Assembly (NCBI GenBank): GCA_963070105.1 | Contig: OY718806.1 | Span: 6,841,865 to 6,905,864, forward strand | Length of the DNA stretch: 64,000 nucleotides | From: Litomosoides sigmodontis | Taxonomy: Eukaryota > Nematoda > Chromadorea > Rhabditida > Onchocercidae | Reading direction: 5' to 3' | In this document: positions 1 through 12,600 of the stretch, piece by piece | Layout of the letters: every line of letters begins with the position of its first letter | Numbering within the stretch: the stretch's first letter is position 1 | Made by a program: the position numbers and the translations under genes | The notes under the pieces: generated by a model | What the model was told of the DNA's origin: nothing | What the model saw: the letters and a program-made list of their open reading frames with translations, nothing else | Database searches by the model: none

Positions 1-439
1 GGTACAGAGCATTACGAAGTGTATTACTTTTGTCGATTACGCCCCACAAAGCCTGAAAAGAAACAGACAATAAGCTTTTGAAAGTTTGCAAAGCAAGCTG
101 CATCAAATTAAAATAGTCCTCTGCATTTATCTATTTACCTACTTGTGAAACTGCATCGACAAGGCTGTGTCCACCTCCACGATTTCGCAATAATACCGGC
201 GCATACGTCTGCGATCCCGTTGGTCCTGATAGCGAGTGTGCGTCCATGCAGCACACTGCGTCAAGAACTTCTATAATAAAATCAACACATACATTTTACA
301 ACCTAAAACGATAAACTGGAATTTTGCTTTAAACAAGCTTTGTCTTCCACTTCTCTTCAGTCACCCTGATGGTAGCAAAATTGAACGGTTCTCAAAAATA
401 CGTACATTTGCAAAAACTATTACAGTTCATTACAGCATG

Positions 440-497
<58 letters not shown>

Positions 498-3252
498 AAA
501 TATATGGCATACAGAAAATCAGAATATTCAAAATCTTACGACGATCGTCGAGATCCATGAGGACACGTAGGTTATTTTCACCAGAAACTAACCACGGTCG
601 CAAATCATAAACCGCTGAAAAGTTTTTGATAAAACTTTTTTGCATTCAAATAAACCAGCTTACTCCTCATTCTAACCGTCTAAAATAATGCTGACTTAAT
701 AGCTGAGATACGCCCTATTACAGCAGTTAGATACAGTGATTCTTTTTAAATTTGACATAAATTTTAAGTATTTTGTTCTTCCGACAAAATAGTGTTGGCC
801 TGTCAACAAAACGATCAGCAACAGACTACTGCCACATTCATCAGTAAATGAAAAATTACCACTTGGCAAAGTAAACAGGGCATTATTGTTAGCGACACGC
901 GTCATATCATAATCTTCGTACATACTTTCGCGTATTTTCTTGTGGATCTCATCAGAGCAGTTACCACCTGCTTCAAAATAACATTTTAGCTATACAAAAT
1001 TGTTAAAGCGTAACAATCATAATAATCATTTTTAAATACCATAAAACAAGTAACAAGTTAAAAAAAAACTTGCACATCTCTGTTTCCAAGAAAAGAAATG
1101 AAACTCACAGCAAAACACGTCAGAGTTGACACGATCCTCGTTACAAAAAAAAAATGTTTGGTTTTCGGGGCGGGACAAAATTATTGCATACCTAATCCTG
1201 GAATTGCTACTGTACAAGACACAGAATCCATGAAAAATCTTGGCACACTTGCCAAAATTCTGCTATTTTTGTTTCGAACAATATCAATAATTGAGCGGTT
1301 GACAAGTGTTGATGCACTTTCTTCGTCGACATCGTTCAACAACATGGTCTAAAAATACAGTGATTAAGTGAAATCGCAAGCAGTACTAACATGTATTGCA
1401 AAAAGCAGATGTTTGTAACAAAGTCATCCACAAACAGTACTCGTCAACCTCATCGTGAACATTTTGTAAAGGCCATACAGTAACAATGTAGGTCGAACAA
1501 CATCAGATTGGATAGAACCGCATGATATAAATTGTCTTATATTTATAACTTCGTCTTTCTGTGGTCGTATAACACTAAGAAATGCTTTCAACAATCAAAA
1601 ATTTTGGATGCCGTTATTTTGCTGATAAATAGTATAAACTAACTATGAGAGTATTTGAAGAAATTAATCCTCAGCTTTTTTACAGCTAGGATATATTACA
1701 GGAATACCAGGAAACTATCTAAAACTAGCCTCAAAACCATTGATTCTTCGATTCCCTTCACCATAATGATAAATGTAATGAATAAGTTTAGCTTCTGCAT
1801 CACTGCTTTGTCGGAGGATTTCAGCACATGTTTCTAGGAATGATGCGCAACCCGTGTCAACCTGTACATTTTCTTTTCAAGCAATATGTAAATGAGTAAT
1901 AAAAGTTGTCAGTTACCATAAAAAAATTGCATCTTGATAACTTACTGATTTATTTAGATGAGAAAGGTACATGTTGAGGAAGGTAATTCGCTTATTTAAA
2001 TTTACATTAGCTGCTTTTCCAACTCCATGATGCTCTTCACTCCCTCCTTCAGCAAAATCTAAAATCTCATTCATGGAAATTATAACAGCACTTGACGAAA
2101 GATATCATGAATTCGACTTTCTCAAGAAACTTGATAAAATCAATTATCATATGCAAACTTCATCTATCATATCGTAGGAAAATTATGCACATGAACTTCA
2201 AACAGAATCTATACAGTTTCATAATCTGCAATAACCCGCAGTGTACTCCCACAAATATTACATTGTATAGGACTATTATCAATACAGCAAAAAGGAAAAA
2301 CATAGTTTTCAATTATAAACCTTTCGTAGCTTTTTCTGCAAATTTTGATACATTATCAGTTCCTTCCTTGATTAAGGAACGACATGCCGCAACATTGCCC
2401 TCTCCTCAAAAAGTCGGTTCTAATTATTTCACATAAAAACGCATAAATGTATTACTATGTTTAGAAAAGCTTCTTCTCAGCTTTTCTAATTCTACTTCGT
2501 TGTCATATGCAAATGAAAAAAAGTGAAAGTAAAACTGTGTATAACGGTTACTATATCACCTCAATACAGCTAAATGTTTAAGAAAATGTTATAACATCTT
2601 ATAGTTACAGTAAACATAAATTCAACAAGGCAAACCGTAAGAATCTTGATCAACAACGCTACTTCCAACACCCACAGAAACATAATCTTTTGGCGTACCA
2701 CACATTGTACAGTGTTTAACGTTAGGCCAGTTTTTGTAAGTACACTGTGAGCAATCCCATTTATGCAGTACTTTTCCTAACTTTTCAACTTGTTCGAGAT
2801 CGACTGAAGATTCATCTAACAAAACGGAAGTATTTGAAAAAGTCAAACAGAACGAATACCACTACAAAAATGGTTCGAGAGACTCAAAAAAGCACTCATC
2901 TAGAAGGAAATGCAGGAAGAAATTTTAATGCATGATTTTAAAAGCGCTTTATTTTTTAAAATTTGTGACCTTTGCAGGCGAATTCCTTTTCGTCTCCAAT
3001 ATCAAAATTAGAAGGCCGTTTACACATGCACACCGTACAGTGGCGAGATTTCAGGACATTCAAGTATGTGCAATCCGGACAAGGCCACCGTTGTCCAGTT
3101 TCTTCACCACCACAAATACTGGAGGTGCAAGGTGGCTCGGTAATAAAAAGTGAATATCGCGGAATTCGACACATGGTACATGCTTTTGCGGTTTGAAAGT
3201 TTGCGTAAGTACACTGTGAGCACGACCATTTTTCTATTTTATCGCTTGCCAT
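1..3252 (-). CDS. trbd-1: TRABID/ZRANB1-like OTU protein with three NZF fingers (3' end beyond window)
   Basis: TRABID family proteins bind K29/K33/K63-linked ubiquitin through N-terminal NZF fingers and normally cleave it with an OTU cysteine protease domain. Minus-strand exons: 3252-2970, 2815-2636, 2491-2441, 2404-2321, 2058-1946, 1861-1738, 1584-1436, 1348-1192, 967-860, 614-540, 270-143, 52-1 (continues). All phases agree and give about 501 residues. NZF1 is at residues 9-28 (C11, C14, C25, C28), NZF2 at 56-75 and NZF3 at 114-133, each W-x-C-x2-C-T-Y...C-x2-C. Residues 150-400 are divergent but sit where the ankyrin-like AnkUBD lies; FTLPSAVYDLRP aligns ungapped with the family's FTLP...DLPP segment. 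The OTU start is recognisable (GGGHSLVDAVSQALWG), but the nucleophile position (family GD-C-LLD) is Ser477 and the preceding residue is His. The catalytic His lies outside the window. The start was chosen because ATG follows a GTTGCAG acceptor by 6 bases. Family assignment is strong; middle exons are less certain. Confidence 0.88.
439..494. repeat. (TA)n(GA)n compound microsatellite in a trbd-1 intron
   Basis: An uninterrupted TA run followed directly by a GA run lies in the intron between the coding exons at 614-540 and 270-143 of the trbd-1-like gene. The short open frames across it are repeat artefacts. Confidence 0.95.
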
Positions 3253-3265
3253 TTTATCCTGCAAC
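3253..3265 (-). promoter_or_regulatory. Putative trans-splice acceptor of the trbd-1-like gene
   Basis: On the minus strand TTCTGTTGCAG is followed by GATAAA and then the ATG. A strong 3' splice site this close to the first ATG, with no coding upstream, is typical of spliced-leader addition in nematodes. It could also be the acceptor of a 5'UTR cis intron. Confidence 0.5.
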
Positions 3266-3927
3266 AGAACCTAAAGTACACAACAAACAGCTCCATTTTC
3301 GTCTCTTAACCAATTAATTTCTAACTGCAAATTGGTACTAACAGGCGTAATGAATTGCGCAAGAAATTCCCAGATGATCAGCAATAATGCGTAATTGAAC
3401 CCCGTAAATATTGTAACTTTAAGATCACAATTTTTTGAAATTAAAATACGCTCCAGCGACGAGAATGCCTGTTACGCAACCACCTCCACTTCGCATCTAT
3501 CACAGAATCCCGTCCAAATATTGATGAGTGCACGATAAATAACATTTAAAATTTATTTCCCTTCATGCAGAACCTAGTTTTTTAGAGAAAGTGTAAATGG
3601 AGAAACAGTAATCTAACTTCCAGATCCGTGTATATCAGAAACTTAAAATATTATCATCAAAGACTTCTGTTCACTAAATTAGCAAAAACATTGTGATGTA
3701 AAACGCATGCCGTTTTTCAGAGGACGAAGCAATTAGTGTAATATGAAGCAATATTCCCGACTAAAAAAATGATTTACGTATATCGGTACCTTCATAGGCC
3801 TTGATACAAATGAAGTCAAGCAGAAAAAAACCTATAAAATGGTGATAGAAAAACTTCTCATAAAAATGAAGTAGGGATTGGTATATTTCGAGGGAACACA
3901 CAATTATGGCTCACACTGCAAGCAACT

Positions 3928-3993
3928 CTACCTTTATTAGTATATTAGGATCTAAAAAAAAAACTACCTTTATTAGTATATTAGGATCTAAAA
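3928..3993. repeat. Tandem duplication of a 30-bp unit
   Basis: CTACCTTTATTAGTATATTA followed by GGATCTAAAA occurs twice, at 3928-3957 and 3964-3993, separated by a six-base A-rich spacer. The copies are identical, so the duplication is recent. Confidence 0.9.
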
Positions 3994-6408
3994 GATTCAC
4001 AGTCAGTTATTAAGTATATTTAAGCTTCATCAGATGAATGCATAGTTCGCATAGTATTTTGCACAGGTATGAAGGCATTGTAGAAGTGTATCTCAAATAT
4101 ACACTATTCTAAGTGTATTACAGCTGGTTTCAGTATTAGCATGAAGCAAAGCTGAATTTTTCACCTCGCATCAGCGTCAAATGCATATTCAGTTTCCACT
4201 CATAACTCCTACCTCTGCATACATTAATCATTCCGGTATGGAATATAAGATCAGTAAAAAATCACTTCCAAAAAAAACCAAATTTCGGTGCTTTCTTTGT
4301 GAATAAACACAGGCGATGTCGTACTGGTCAACAACTATAAATGTGGGGATGTGTGCTATGTAGCTTTTCACAACACATCAACGACACGAACACTAGGAAA
4401 TTCGACCTCCACACAATACAGTTTGCGGAAGCGCACTGAAGACGTTAAAACGCTAGTAGGCGCCAGCCATAGACAGTCAAAGTTGCAAAGTACAAGTCAC
4501 GACGTCTGTAAAAACGTAAGCGTCAGTTTGACTGAAGGCTTTTTTCCTCGTTATCCGTCGATATTATGACTCACTGCATGGTCAGCACGCATCAAAACTG
4601 CCTTCAACGAAACTCTATAAGTGCTTCTCTACCCACATTTCATTATGTGCTTACGACACCCCACCGTCCTCATGGTACAACAACAACAACCACCACCACC
4701 ACCACCACACTCAAAACCTTCCCCAACTGCGTCTTTACAAACTTATGAATGGTTCGCTACCAAGAAGGCCTTCCTGTTAGATTTAACACGGCCCCGGCCA
4801 CAATAAACAAGTGGATATTCTTAATATGGGAGATAATAGGTGGATGAGGGGTTGCTTCTTTTTTGGACGTAGGATGAATATCTGGGGTTAAGTTACGCTA
4901 CACTCCGCAAGTTCTTCGACTGTGTCCCATCTCACTCTTCCTGCAACTGCTACCGGAACCTTCGACATCAACTAAGTCATATTATCACTTTGACTGATAG
5001 TTTACGCAATATTTTTCGCATCCCACTTTTGGTTTAAGATTGTGAGATCTTTGTTCAGATGTCTTTGCCGAAAGTTATTGGGGACGAGGACATTCTGCAT
5101 GAGAAGTAAGGTTTGTGGCCAATATCTTGTCCTCATTTCTGGTCACTTCCTCCCTGGTTTCACTAAATTTGTTTCCTTAGCCACTGTATGAGCGAATTAT
5201 GATAAAAAGTGTGACTGGAAAACGATGCTACAGAAAGGAGTGAATAAGATTAGAAAAAGCCACCTATCGTTGAAGCAAGATGAAGAAATAATAAAGACAG
5301 GAGATCACAGTTTCATGCGGCTTTTTACGTCACACGTCGAGAATTCAAATAAAGGTCGTTATTGCTGAGCTAATAGTTTTCATTCTTTCCTTCGGCGCTA
5401 CACAGTTGCAACATTACATCGTATGCTTCTTTTAGGCGAGTAGTTGGTTTTACCAAATAAAGGTAAATGCGCGTTTTGCTGCAGTTGAACAGTACGCGAG
5501 TAGAAGTTCAATCATACGCATGAATTTCATGCATCTCTTTATGCCATACATCATTTCCTAAGGAAGAGTAAGGATTGGCTAAAAAGTTTAGTTGAAGATG
5601 TTCAGTCGGTTTTTGACCAAGTAGTATTTTTCATTCATCTTAACTTGAAATTGGCAGCGTATTAGTCTTCGGGGTTGCTTTTCCATGAGATAATAAAGTT
5701 ATTAAATAAGCCTATATTAATTAGGACGAGTTGCATCAAACATCAAACAAGTTTGATTTGGTAAGATTTTTCGCACATTACCAGAGAAATGATGCAAATT
5801 ATACTCTTATAGCCACCTATTAAAGAAGCTGAATCTATTAAAATTTGTCAGTGTCTAGAACGAAACATTTGAATTATAGATTTTTAATTGTCGAAGTGAA
5901 TGGTAATTATTTTTGCAACTGAACAGCCAGTCTGCTCAGCCATACCCTAACCCTTCACTTGTGTATGTCGCTCTGTCACTCTTCTAACTTATTAATTATT
6001 TCTCGTGAATCATAAAAGCTTTTGATATCATGATCGAATACATGAATGGGCAACAAAAGGACAACTCGAAATCTTATATGGCTTGTCTCGTGATCCGTCT
6101 GATCAAGACATCATGACATGATCATGCAGACTTTCAAAAGACTTTTAAATGTGCTAGTGAATGATATATTATGTGACCAAAGCAAAAAAAGTAAAGAATA
6201 AAATGAGAGGATGATAATGTCCGATTCATCGTCACATTAGTAAGCGAGGTCCATTTCTGCACAAGCAATGGATTTCCAATGTTGAACGGTGGCATTTTAT
6301 GTTGCGGAGCAACGAATATTTTCATCAGAATCTTTTTGGTGATATAAAGAAACTTGGTTTGTGATGGAAGATTTCGGGGTTGTGCATAGACATGGAAGAA
6401 ATTTGTTT

Positions 6409-6486
6409 TTTTTAGTCCATTAAATTGTATCAAAATATGATAGGTTAGTCGTTCTTTTAGTCCACTAAATTGTATTAAAATACGGT
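6409..6486. repeat. Imperfect tandem duplication, period about 47 bp
   Basis: The segment beginning TTTTAGTCCATTAAATTGTA recurs about 47 bases later as TTTTAGTCCACTAAATTGTA, each followed by a similar AAAATA(T/C)G tail. It lies about 200 bp upstream of the dcaf-1 start. No function is evident. Confidence 0.8.
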
Positions 6487-6647
6487 AAAATAACACTTAT
6501 CACGAGAAGTACTAAGTGTTTTATTTTTTGTCATGTACGACTCTCACACTTTCAGGCAAAGCACGATAACTCTGGAATTCACTAAGAGTGAAATTTGCAT
6601 ACTGCAGCGTGATCATTCAACCCCACATTTTTTAGGCTTCATATTAT

Positions 6648-6658
6648 CTCATTTTCAG
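6648..6658 (+). promoter_or_regulatory. Putative trans-splice acceptor of dcaf-1
   Basis: CTCATTTTCAG ends at 6658, 17 bases before the dcaf-1 ATG at 6676, with no coding sequence upstream in that frame. This fits a spliced-leader acceptor; a 5'UTR intron is the alternative. Confidence 0.5.
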
Positions 6659-6675
6659 ACCAATTTTATATTTCA

Positions 6676-9600
6676 ATGTTTGCTCCATCTCGGTCGAACC
6701 ACGGGTCACATGGAGCTCACTTGCCTCATCCAAGTCAGTCAAGTGCCGCGGGGGAATTGCAAGCTATTCTAGCTGTTTGGGAAGCTGAGAATGACAATGC
6801 CTCATTCAGTGTCAAACCATCTCTCATAAGGTTTACAGTTGTTTTTTCCGAGATGTAGACAGATGAATCTAACTTGAATTATCTTTGAAAAATGACGGTA
6901 CTGCAATTTGGGCTCGCAGTATCGCCCTTTCAAACTTAATCGATTTTCTTGATTAATTTTGGAGGTGCTCTGATCTATTAAAAGAACACTGCAGACTTTC
7001 GGAACTAATAGAAGAAGCGACGGATGAGTTTTTGAAGCAAGATCCTGATCCTCTAGATGATCGTCATCCGGCCAAAACATATCCTTCGTGCATTCTTGGC
7101 CATCTGCTGAAAGTTATCACTCGCTACGAAGAATTCATGAACAAGGTTGCAAGTATTATAATATGACGATGAACTTTGTGGGAATTTAATGTTTTGTATT
7201 TGCATTGCAAGATTTATAGTTCAAATATAAATTCATTTAAAAAATTTGCCACTCCTTTTCCACAGTACTGTTCCAAGTTATGCGGATAATTATTTTCTAG
7301 CTTGTTGTGTCTTATTTGATGTCGCGCGATGACATCGAATTGAATATTGCCTCCGCAAGATTATTGCTCAATCTTATTCCCGGTTTAGATTCTACCGTTT
7401 TATCGGTGAGTTTAGTAATTGACAGTTTACTGCTTTTTTAATTGATGTTTCTATCTCCTCATCAAAATAGTGCTTGAGAATGTTTCGATTTTTCAGAATT
7501 TTAAGGATTTTTAGGTTTTGTAAGGTGTTCAAATTAGTATGTATGAAAGTATTTCAGGAACCAGAAGGTTTGATACTACAACTTTATAGATGGGCGGAAA
7601 GTGATGCAACTAACTGTCATTTAAGGGCTTATTCTTTTGGTTTGCTTTCTGCAGTCTTAGATGTAACAAGTGTCGCAAGTAGCCTCAAAACAGAAAATTC
7701 CACTCTCATCCCAATTGCACTGCGACGTTTAAAGGATTTGTTTGTAAGTTATTTTATTTTTGCTGATATCAGATTTGCCCGCCCAAATTGCGGATTATGC
7801 TATTTACTTTTTTTTTGTACCTTTTTTTTTCAGGAGCAAATGGAAAAGGAGAAACAAGAATCTACAGAAGTTTCAGAACCAGATAAGGAAAATAGAGAGG
7901 AAGATGTTGATGATGGTCCGTTTGCTGATGTTTCCTGGGAAACATTTCGTAGTGGTGGAAGAAGACCTTCTTTGGGTGATGTTAGTGGTTCATATTTTTA
8001 GATCTAATTCATGAGAAATAAAAAAAGAGGTGGACAAAAGTAAGTGAAGGCATTCAAATATGGCTTCTTTAGAAAATTTATATGCAGAACTTAGACTATG
8101 TTCTATGTAAATGTTCTAAAACACTATGTAAATGGAAAAAGATATTATTAATAAGTGATTTGGAACTGGGCCTTAATTTCGATAACGAATATGAAAGGAT
8201 TGAAATCTTAATCGTTATAAAATATGGCTAACGTGCATCAGTGTTTACCGAAAATTTTTTTATATCAGTGACTATGTTTTTATTATTGCCTTCTTCGAAG
8301 TCTTTCTGAAAGCGGAATTTTCAGGTCTTACAAGAACCTAGATTAGCAGGTTGCTATTTTGAAGAATCATCAGGACCATCTACCGCATTTTCTGCAACTA
8401 GTTTCTCTGGATCTTCACACAGCGCAGAAAGAACATCCGTCCTAAGAATACGGTTTATTTCCTGTTTCCTGAACTTCTGTATGAATTTTTTAAACCAGAA
8501 ATTGCTAAATTTTTCTCTTTGCAATTTGTTTATTTTCAGTGAACCGATTTACGACTATTCAATTTTGGTTCCTACACCACCGCGGAAAAAAGCTAAATTA
8601 GATAAAGAACAACGCGTAAGTGGTTTTATAAAGTTTGCTCAAAATAAGCTTCAAACGTTGTACGTTTTCGTAAGTTTATTTTCATTCAATTTTATTTGAA
8701 CTTGATTATTACTTAGCAAATATTTAAGCTTATAAGAAATGCTTTTTACATTTTGGTGCTATATATACAGTACCGTAAGACTGTAATAATTTTTGTTTCC
8801 TTTCTTTTAGACTCGCAGCGCAAGTACAGGGTCGCTGACATCATTTGTTGAAGGAAAAAGTAATAGTCAGTGGGCTGTAATGCAAAAGCGACGTCTTGGC
8901 GAATACCGAATCTTTCCTTTAACGACTGTTATGGAACAACGTCTAATCATTCAGTACCTTACACCTGTTGGAGAATATCAGGATGTATTTAATTTGCTTT
9001 CTTTGCGATAATTCACAATCGTTTTAGCTAATTTTTTTTTCTGGATTTGTAAAGGAAAATAGTTCATTAGTTGTATCGTCATTAGATAACGTAAATGTTC
9101 CGGAATATAGCACTTTTTGACTCAGTGACTACATAATATTCATAACGACATGTCATAGAAACAATATTTAAATGCTTCAGCTCTTGAAAGAAACCTACGA
9201 GAATCGTTCATTGGATCTTGTTATTCGCTATCTGGAGAGTGCTCGGAATCAAGACAGCCGCCTCATATTTGATGTTTTGAGGGTTCCTTATCAAGAAATA
9301 ATTTTTGATAAATTGTCTTTCAAAAGGATTTTAAGGCTCACCAATCAAGATTTTCGTTTTCTGAAACAATACTTTTCTAAGTAATCCAGAAATATTCTTA
9401 ACTTTTCATGAATTATTTGTTTTTTAGTACCTTGCTGGTCTTTTGGTTCATCGTAGAATTGCGCTGGATTTTGTGGCTGCTGGTGGCGTGGATCTTTTGA
9501 TTCGTATAGAACGTGAATCGTTGGCATCAGTTGTTGTTGGAACATGTCTGTATTATTTAGCTTATAATGCAGATGCAATGGAAGGTGTTTGTCTTTTGCC

Positions 9601-12600
9601 AGAACAAACTCTAAATGAACTTGTTCAGTGAGTTTTTCTTGCATTTCGGTGGATTTCTATTGTGATAGCAATAGAGGAGGTATCTTAATGATACGGTTTG
9701 TGTTTCAAGTCTCTGAAGTACCGCAAATGAGATGCAAGTTTTGAAAGAGAAGTGCATATGTTTTATTAGGTAACACTATAGTCAGATGGTTATTGCTTTA
9801 AGTTTCGTTCTTTTGATGATACTTTTAGGATAATTTAGTGAATGATAATTGTTTCCCATAAAACTCGTTAGTTGTATTTCCAGCTATGCGCTATGGCTTT
9901 TGGAGCATAGTTATGAAAGTGGTCGCGCTGGTTCCTCAATGTTTTTTACTCACGCATTCCAATTTCGACCTATACTTGAACGATTCGATGATTATGATGG
10001 GCCTCGACGCTTGTTTAATTATGTGAGTATTTCAAACCTATATTTTCTCATGAGCTGAAATAATTTATTTCATACTAATAATGACAATATTTTTTCTTTT
10101 TAAAATCTTCAGAAACGTACTGCAGAAGCATTCATTTTCGTGCTTATTTTTATTATTTTTTCTGCAATTCCGCAATTTCGCCATGCTTATAAAAGAAAAT
10201 TGTTATTGAGAGTCAAGTAATAGACAACTGCTAATTTTTTCAATATGGAATATTTAAAAGCGAATAGATCCAAGCTTCAGCTGTCTTTTATTTTTTTTAA
10301 TTCAAGATTTCAACCTTAACTCTCTTACAAGAAGATTCGGATAACGTTCTTTCTGATGAGCATCTCTATACTAGTATGCAGGCTATTCGAAATACTTGCA
10401 TGGCTTTAAGAAGGTTTGTTTTTTTTTTTTGATTATGAACGTCAAAAATTTCTATGTTTGATCAGAAGTATTATTTGGGTAACTTAGTGACCTTGTATAG
10501 CTCTAGTTCTTTCTATCTGCTGTTCATGTATTTTTCATGATGTTTCAGTTATATGGCTGCTCATATCTTTGTCAAAGTGGAACATTTGAAGCGAACACAT
10601 GCATCTCGATTGCAATGTCTTAAGGATATTGTCATTCCTTCTTGTGTCTATGGTTTACCAGCTAATAAGGTTGAATGTTGTTCTATTTTGGTTTTTTATT
10701 AAACAAATATCCTGCAATTATAAATGCAAAAAAATTGTACTTTTTTGAGCAAGTGATTTTTTTACAGGGAATGCACCTTGATGACGAAAACTTGAAAACT
10801 TGTGTTTGGATTCTTCTACATACTCTGGGTTTGCATTCATCTTGGCGACCTGTTGAAGAATTAAAGCGATTAGGAGTTATTCGTGCTATGTATTTCCTAG
10901 TTGGTACAGCCAATTCTTGGAATGGCGGTTCAAAAATTGAAATTCTTAAGATAGCTCTTGATGTAAGTTATTTTATGGTACATATTTCACCTTTACTGAA
11001 TTCGCGTATTGGGTAATTAGATTTTCAACTTCCGTTTAAATGATTTAAATGAATCGAGTGGTGTTTTTTTACAGATGTCTCCCTCAGTGACTGTTGAAAA
11101 TAACTTACACTGCTTTTAGAGAAAGAATCGAGATTGGTTTGTTGATACATATGAAGCAGTAACTTTTTCTTAGTAGTATACTATTAATTATAAGAATTTT
11201 TCACTCAAGGTTTTGTGGATGTGTTCTGTTGTGCCTCGAATTCAGATGGATATTTGCGAAAGCTCACTGAAAATACGGGAGCATAATGTTGAATCTGTCG
11301 GGTAAACATGTTTGTTAATGAAGTATGCTCAGTGTAGTCTTGGGCGGGTGGAGGAGGGAATGAAACTGTGTTTTTGTTAACGGCTTTGTTTTAATTTTTT
11401 TGTTAATGAGTTTTGAATTTTAGAATAATTCTGGAATTTTGTGAAGGCGAAATGATAGCAGATCCTGAAGTTCAGTTCGCTGCGCTAAGAGTGATACTAA
11501 ACTGTGTATGTGCTCCACTAGAACGGGTAGGTTTGAATTCCTTTGGAACGTGAGAAATGTTTTTACTGGTTCAGTGGAATTTACTTGTGGTTATTTGAGA
11601 AATTCTAACATATACAGGTGGAGTTAGGAAGCCATATACTTAAAATTCCATGATTTATTTGATATTTGAGTACTTCAAATCTAGTTTTTTACATTTTACG
11701 AAAAAATAAGGTGCCGACTAGCGAAAGTAATGTGCGATATACAACTAATTATCGATGAATAATGGAATTTTTTGGGAAAAGTTATCTTTTTCAGCACAGT
11801 GGTCGACTCGCTATATCACCTTCAACTAGCGACATATTAATACACTCGTCTGATTCACGCATAAGCTGTCGCAGCGTTGGAACACCTTATAAAATGAGAA
11901 AACAAAGAAAAGCACAGATGGAGCTTTTTCTAGAAAAAGTGTGGAATGCAGTTCGAAGAAATAATGGGATTATGGTTATTTTTAGTCGTTATAATACCTT
12001 CCTCATTGGAACGTAGACTTATTTGCCATCATGTCTTTCAGGATGAAGTTTGTTCATATATAATGTAATCAAAGAATTTTTTTTTCCTTTTTGGAGTCTC
12101 TCAAAACAAGAGATTGTTTTGCCACTTCGTGTATGTGGTTCCAAACTTCATTATTTATACAGAAGCTTATAGTTTCAGTTATGCTGTTTCAAATATTGTA
12201 TAGGAAGGCCTTGAGTATTATAATAGGGAATATCTACTAAAAAATAACTCCGGCTTTTATAGGATGGCGCCTTTTTAGAATGGTATTTGTGTTTCTTGAG
12301 CAAAGGATGAATTAATTCAAGATGAAAAAGGATTACATATGTTACTATTTCAAAATAAAATAATCTATCTTTTTTCGTTGTGTTTTCGGTTTATATTCCA
12401 GGTTTACTTGTGCACTGGTGGACGTGTATTTCTTTTTACAGATCTTGAAAAAACTTCTGTATACGGAAACGCCAATTACTGAAGCAGATGCACTTCGCGG
12501 AATTGCGTGTCATGCTCTTAATGGCTTAGCACGTTCCGAAAGCGTTCGTCAAATCCTAGAAGTAATGCCGCTTATTGCAAATAGCGAGCTTTGTGGTACA

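Larger units (their letters stand above)
3266..6657. other. Divergent intergenic spacer, trbd-1-like / dcaf-1
   Basis: About 3.4 kb separates the two divergently transcribed genes. No open frame here has flanking splice sites and family likeness. It holds a 30-bp direct repeat (3928-3957 and 3964-3993), a (CAA)(CAC) tract near 4680-4712 and a 47-bp-period duplication at about 6409-6486. Promoters of both neighbours should lie here, but no specific element was recognised. Confidence 0.6.

Noticed and set aside
1098..2436. Plus-strand frames of 60-114 codons inside the trbd-1-like gene
   Set aside because: They overlap minus-strand exons with matching splice signals and family likeness; they are antisense shadows.
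6533..6772. 79-codon plus-strand frame overlapping the dcaf-1 start
   Set aside because: It is in another frame from the conserved N-terminal exon, which starts at ATG 6676 right after a splice acceptor.
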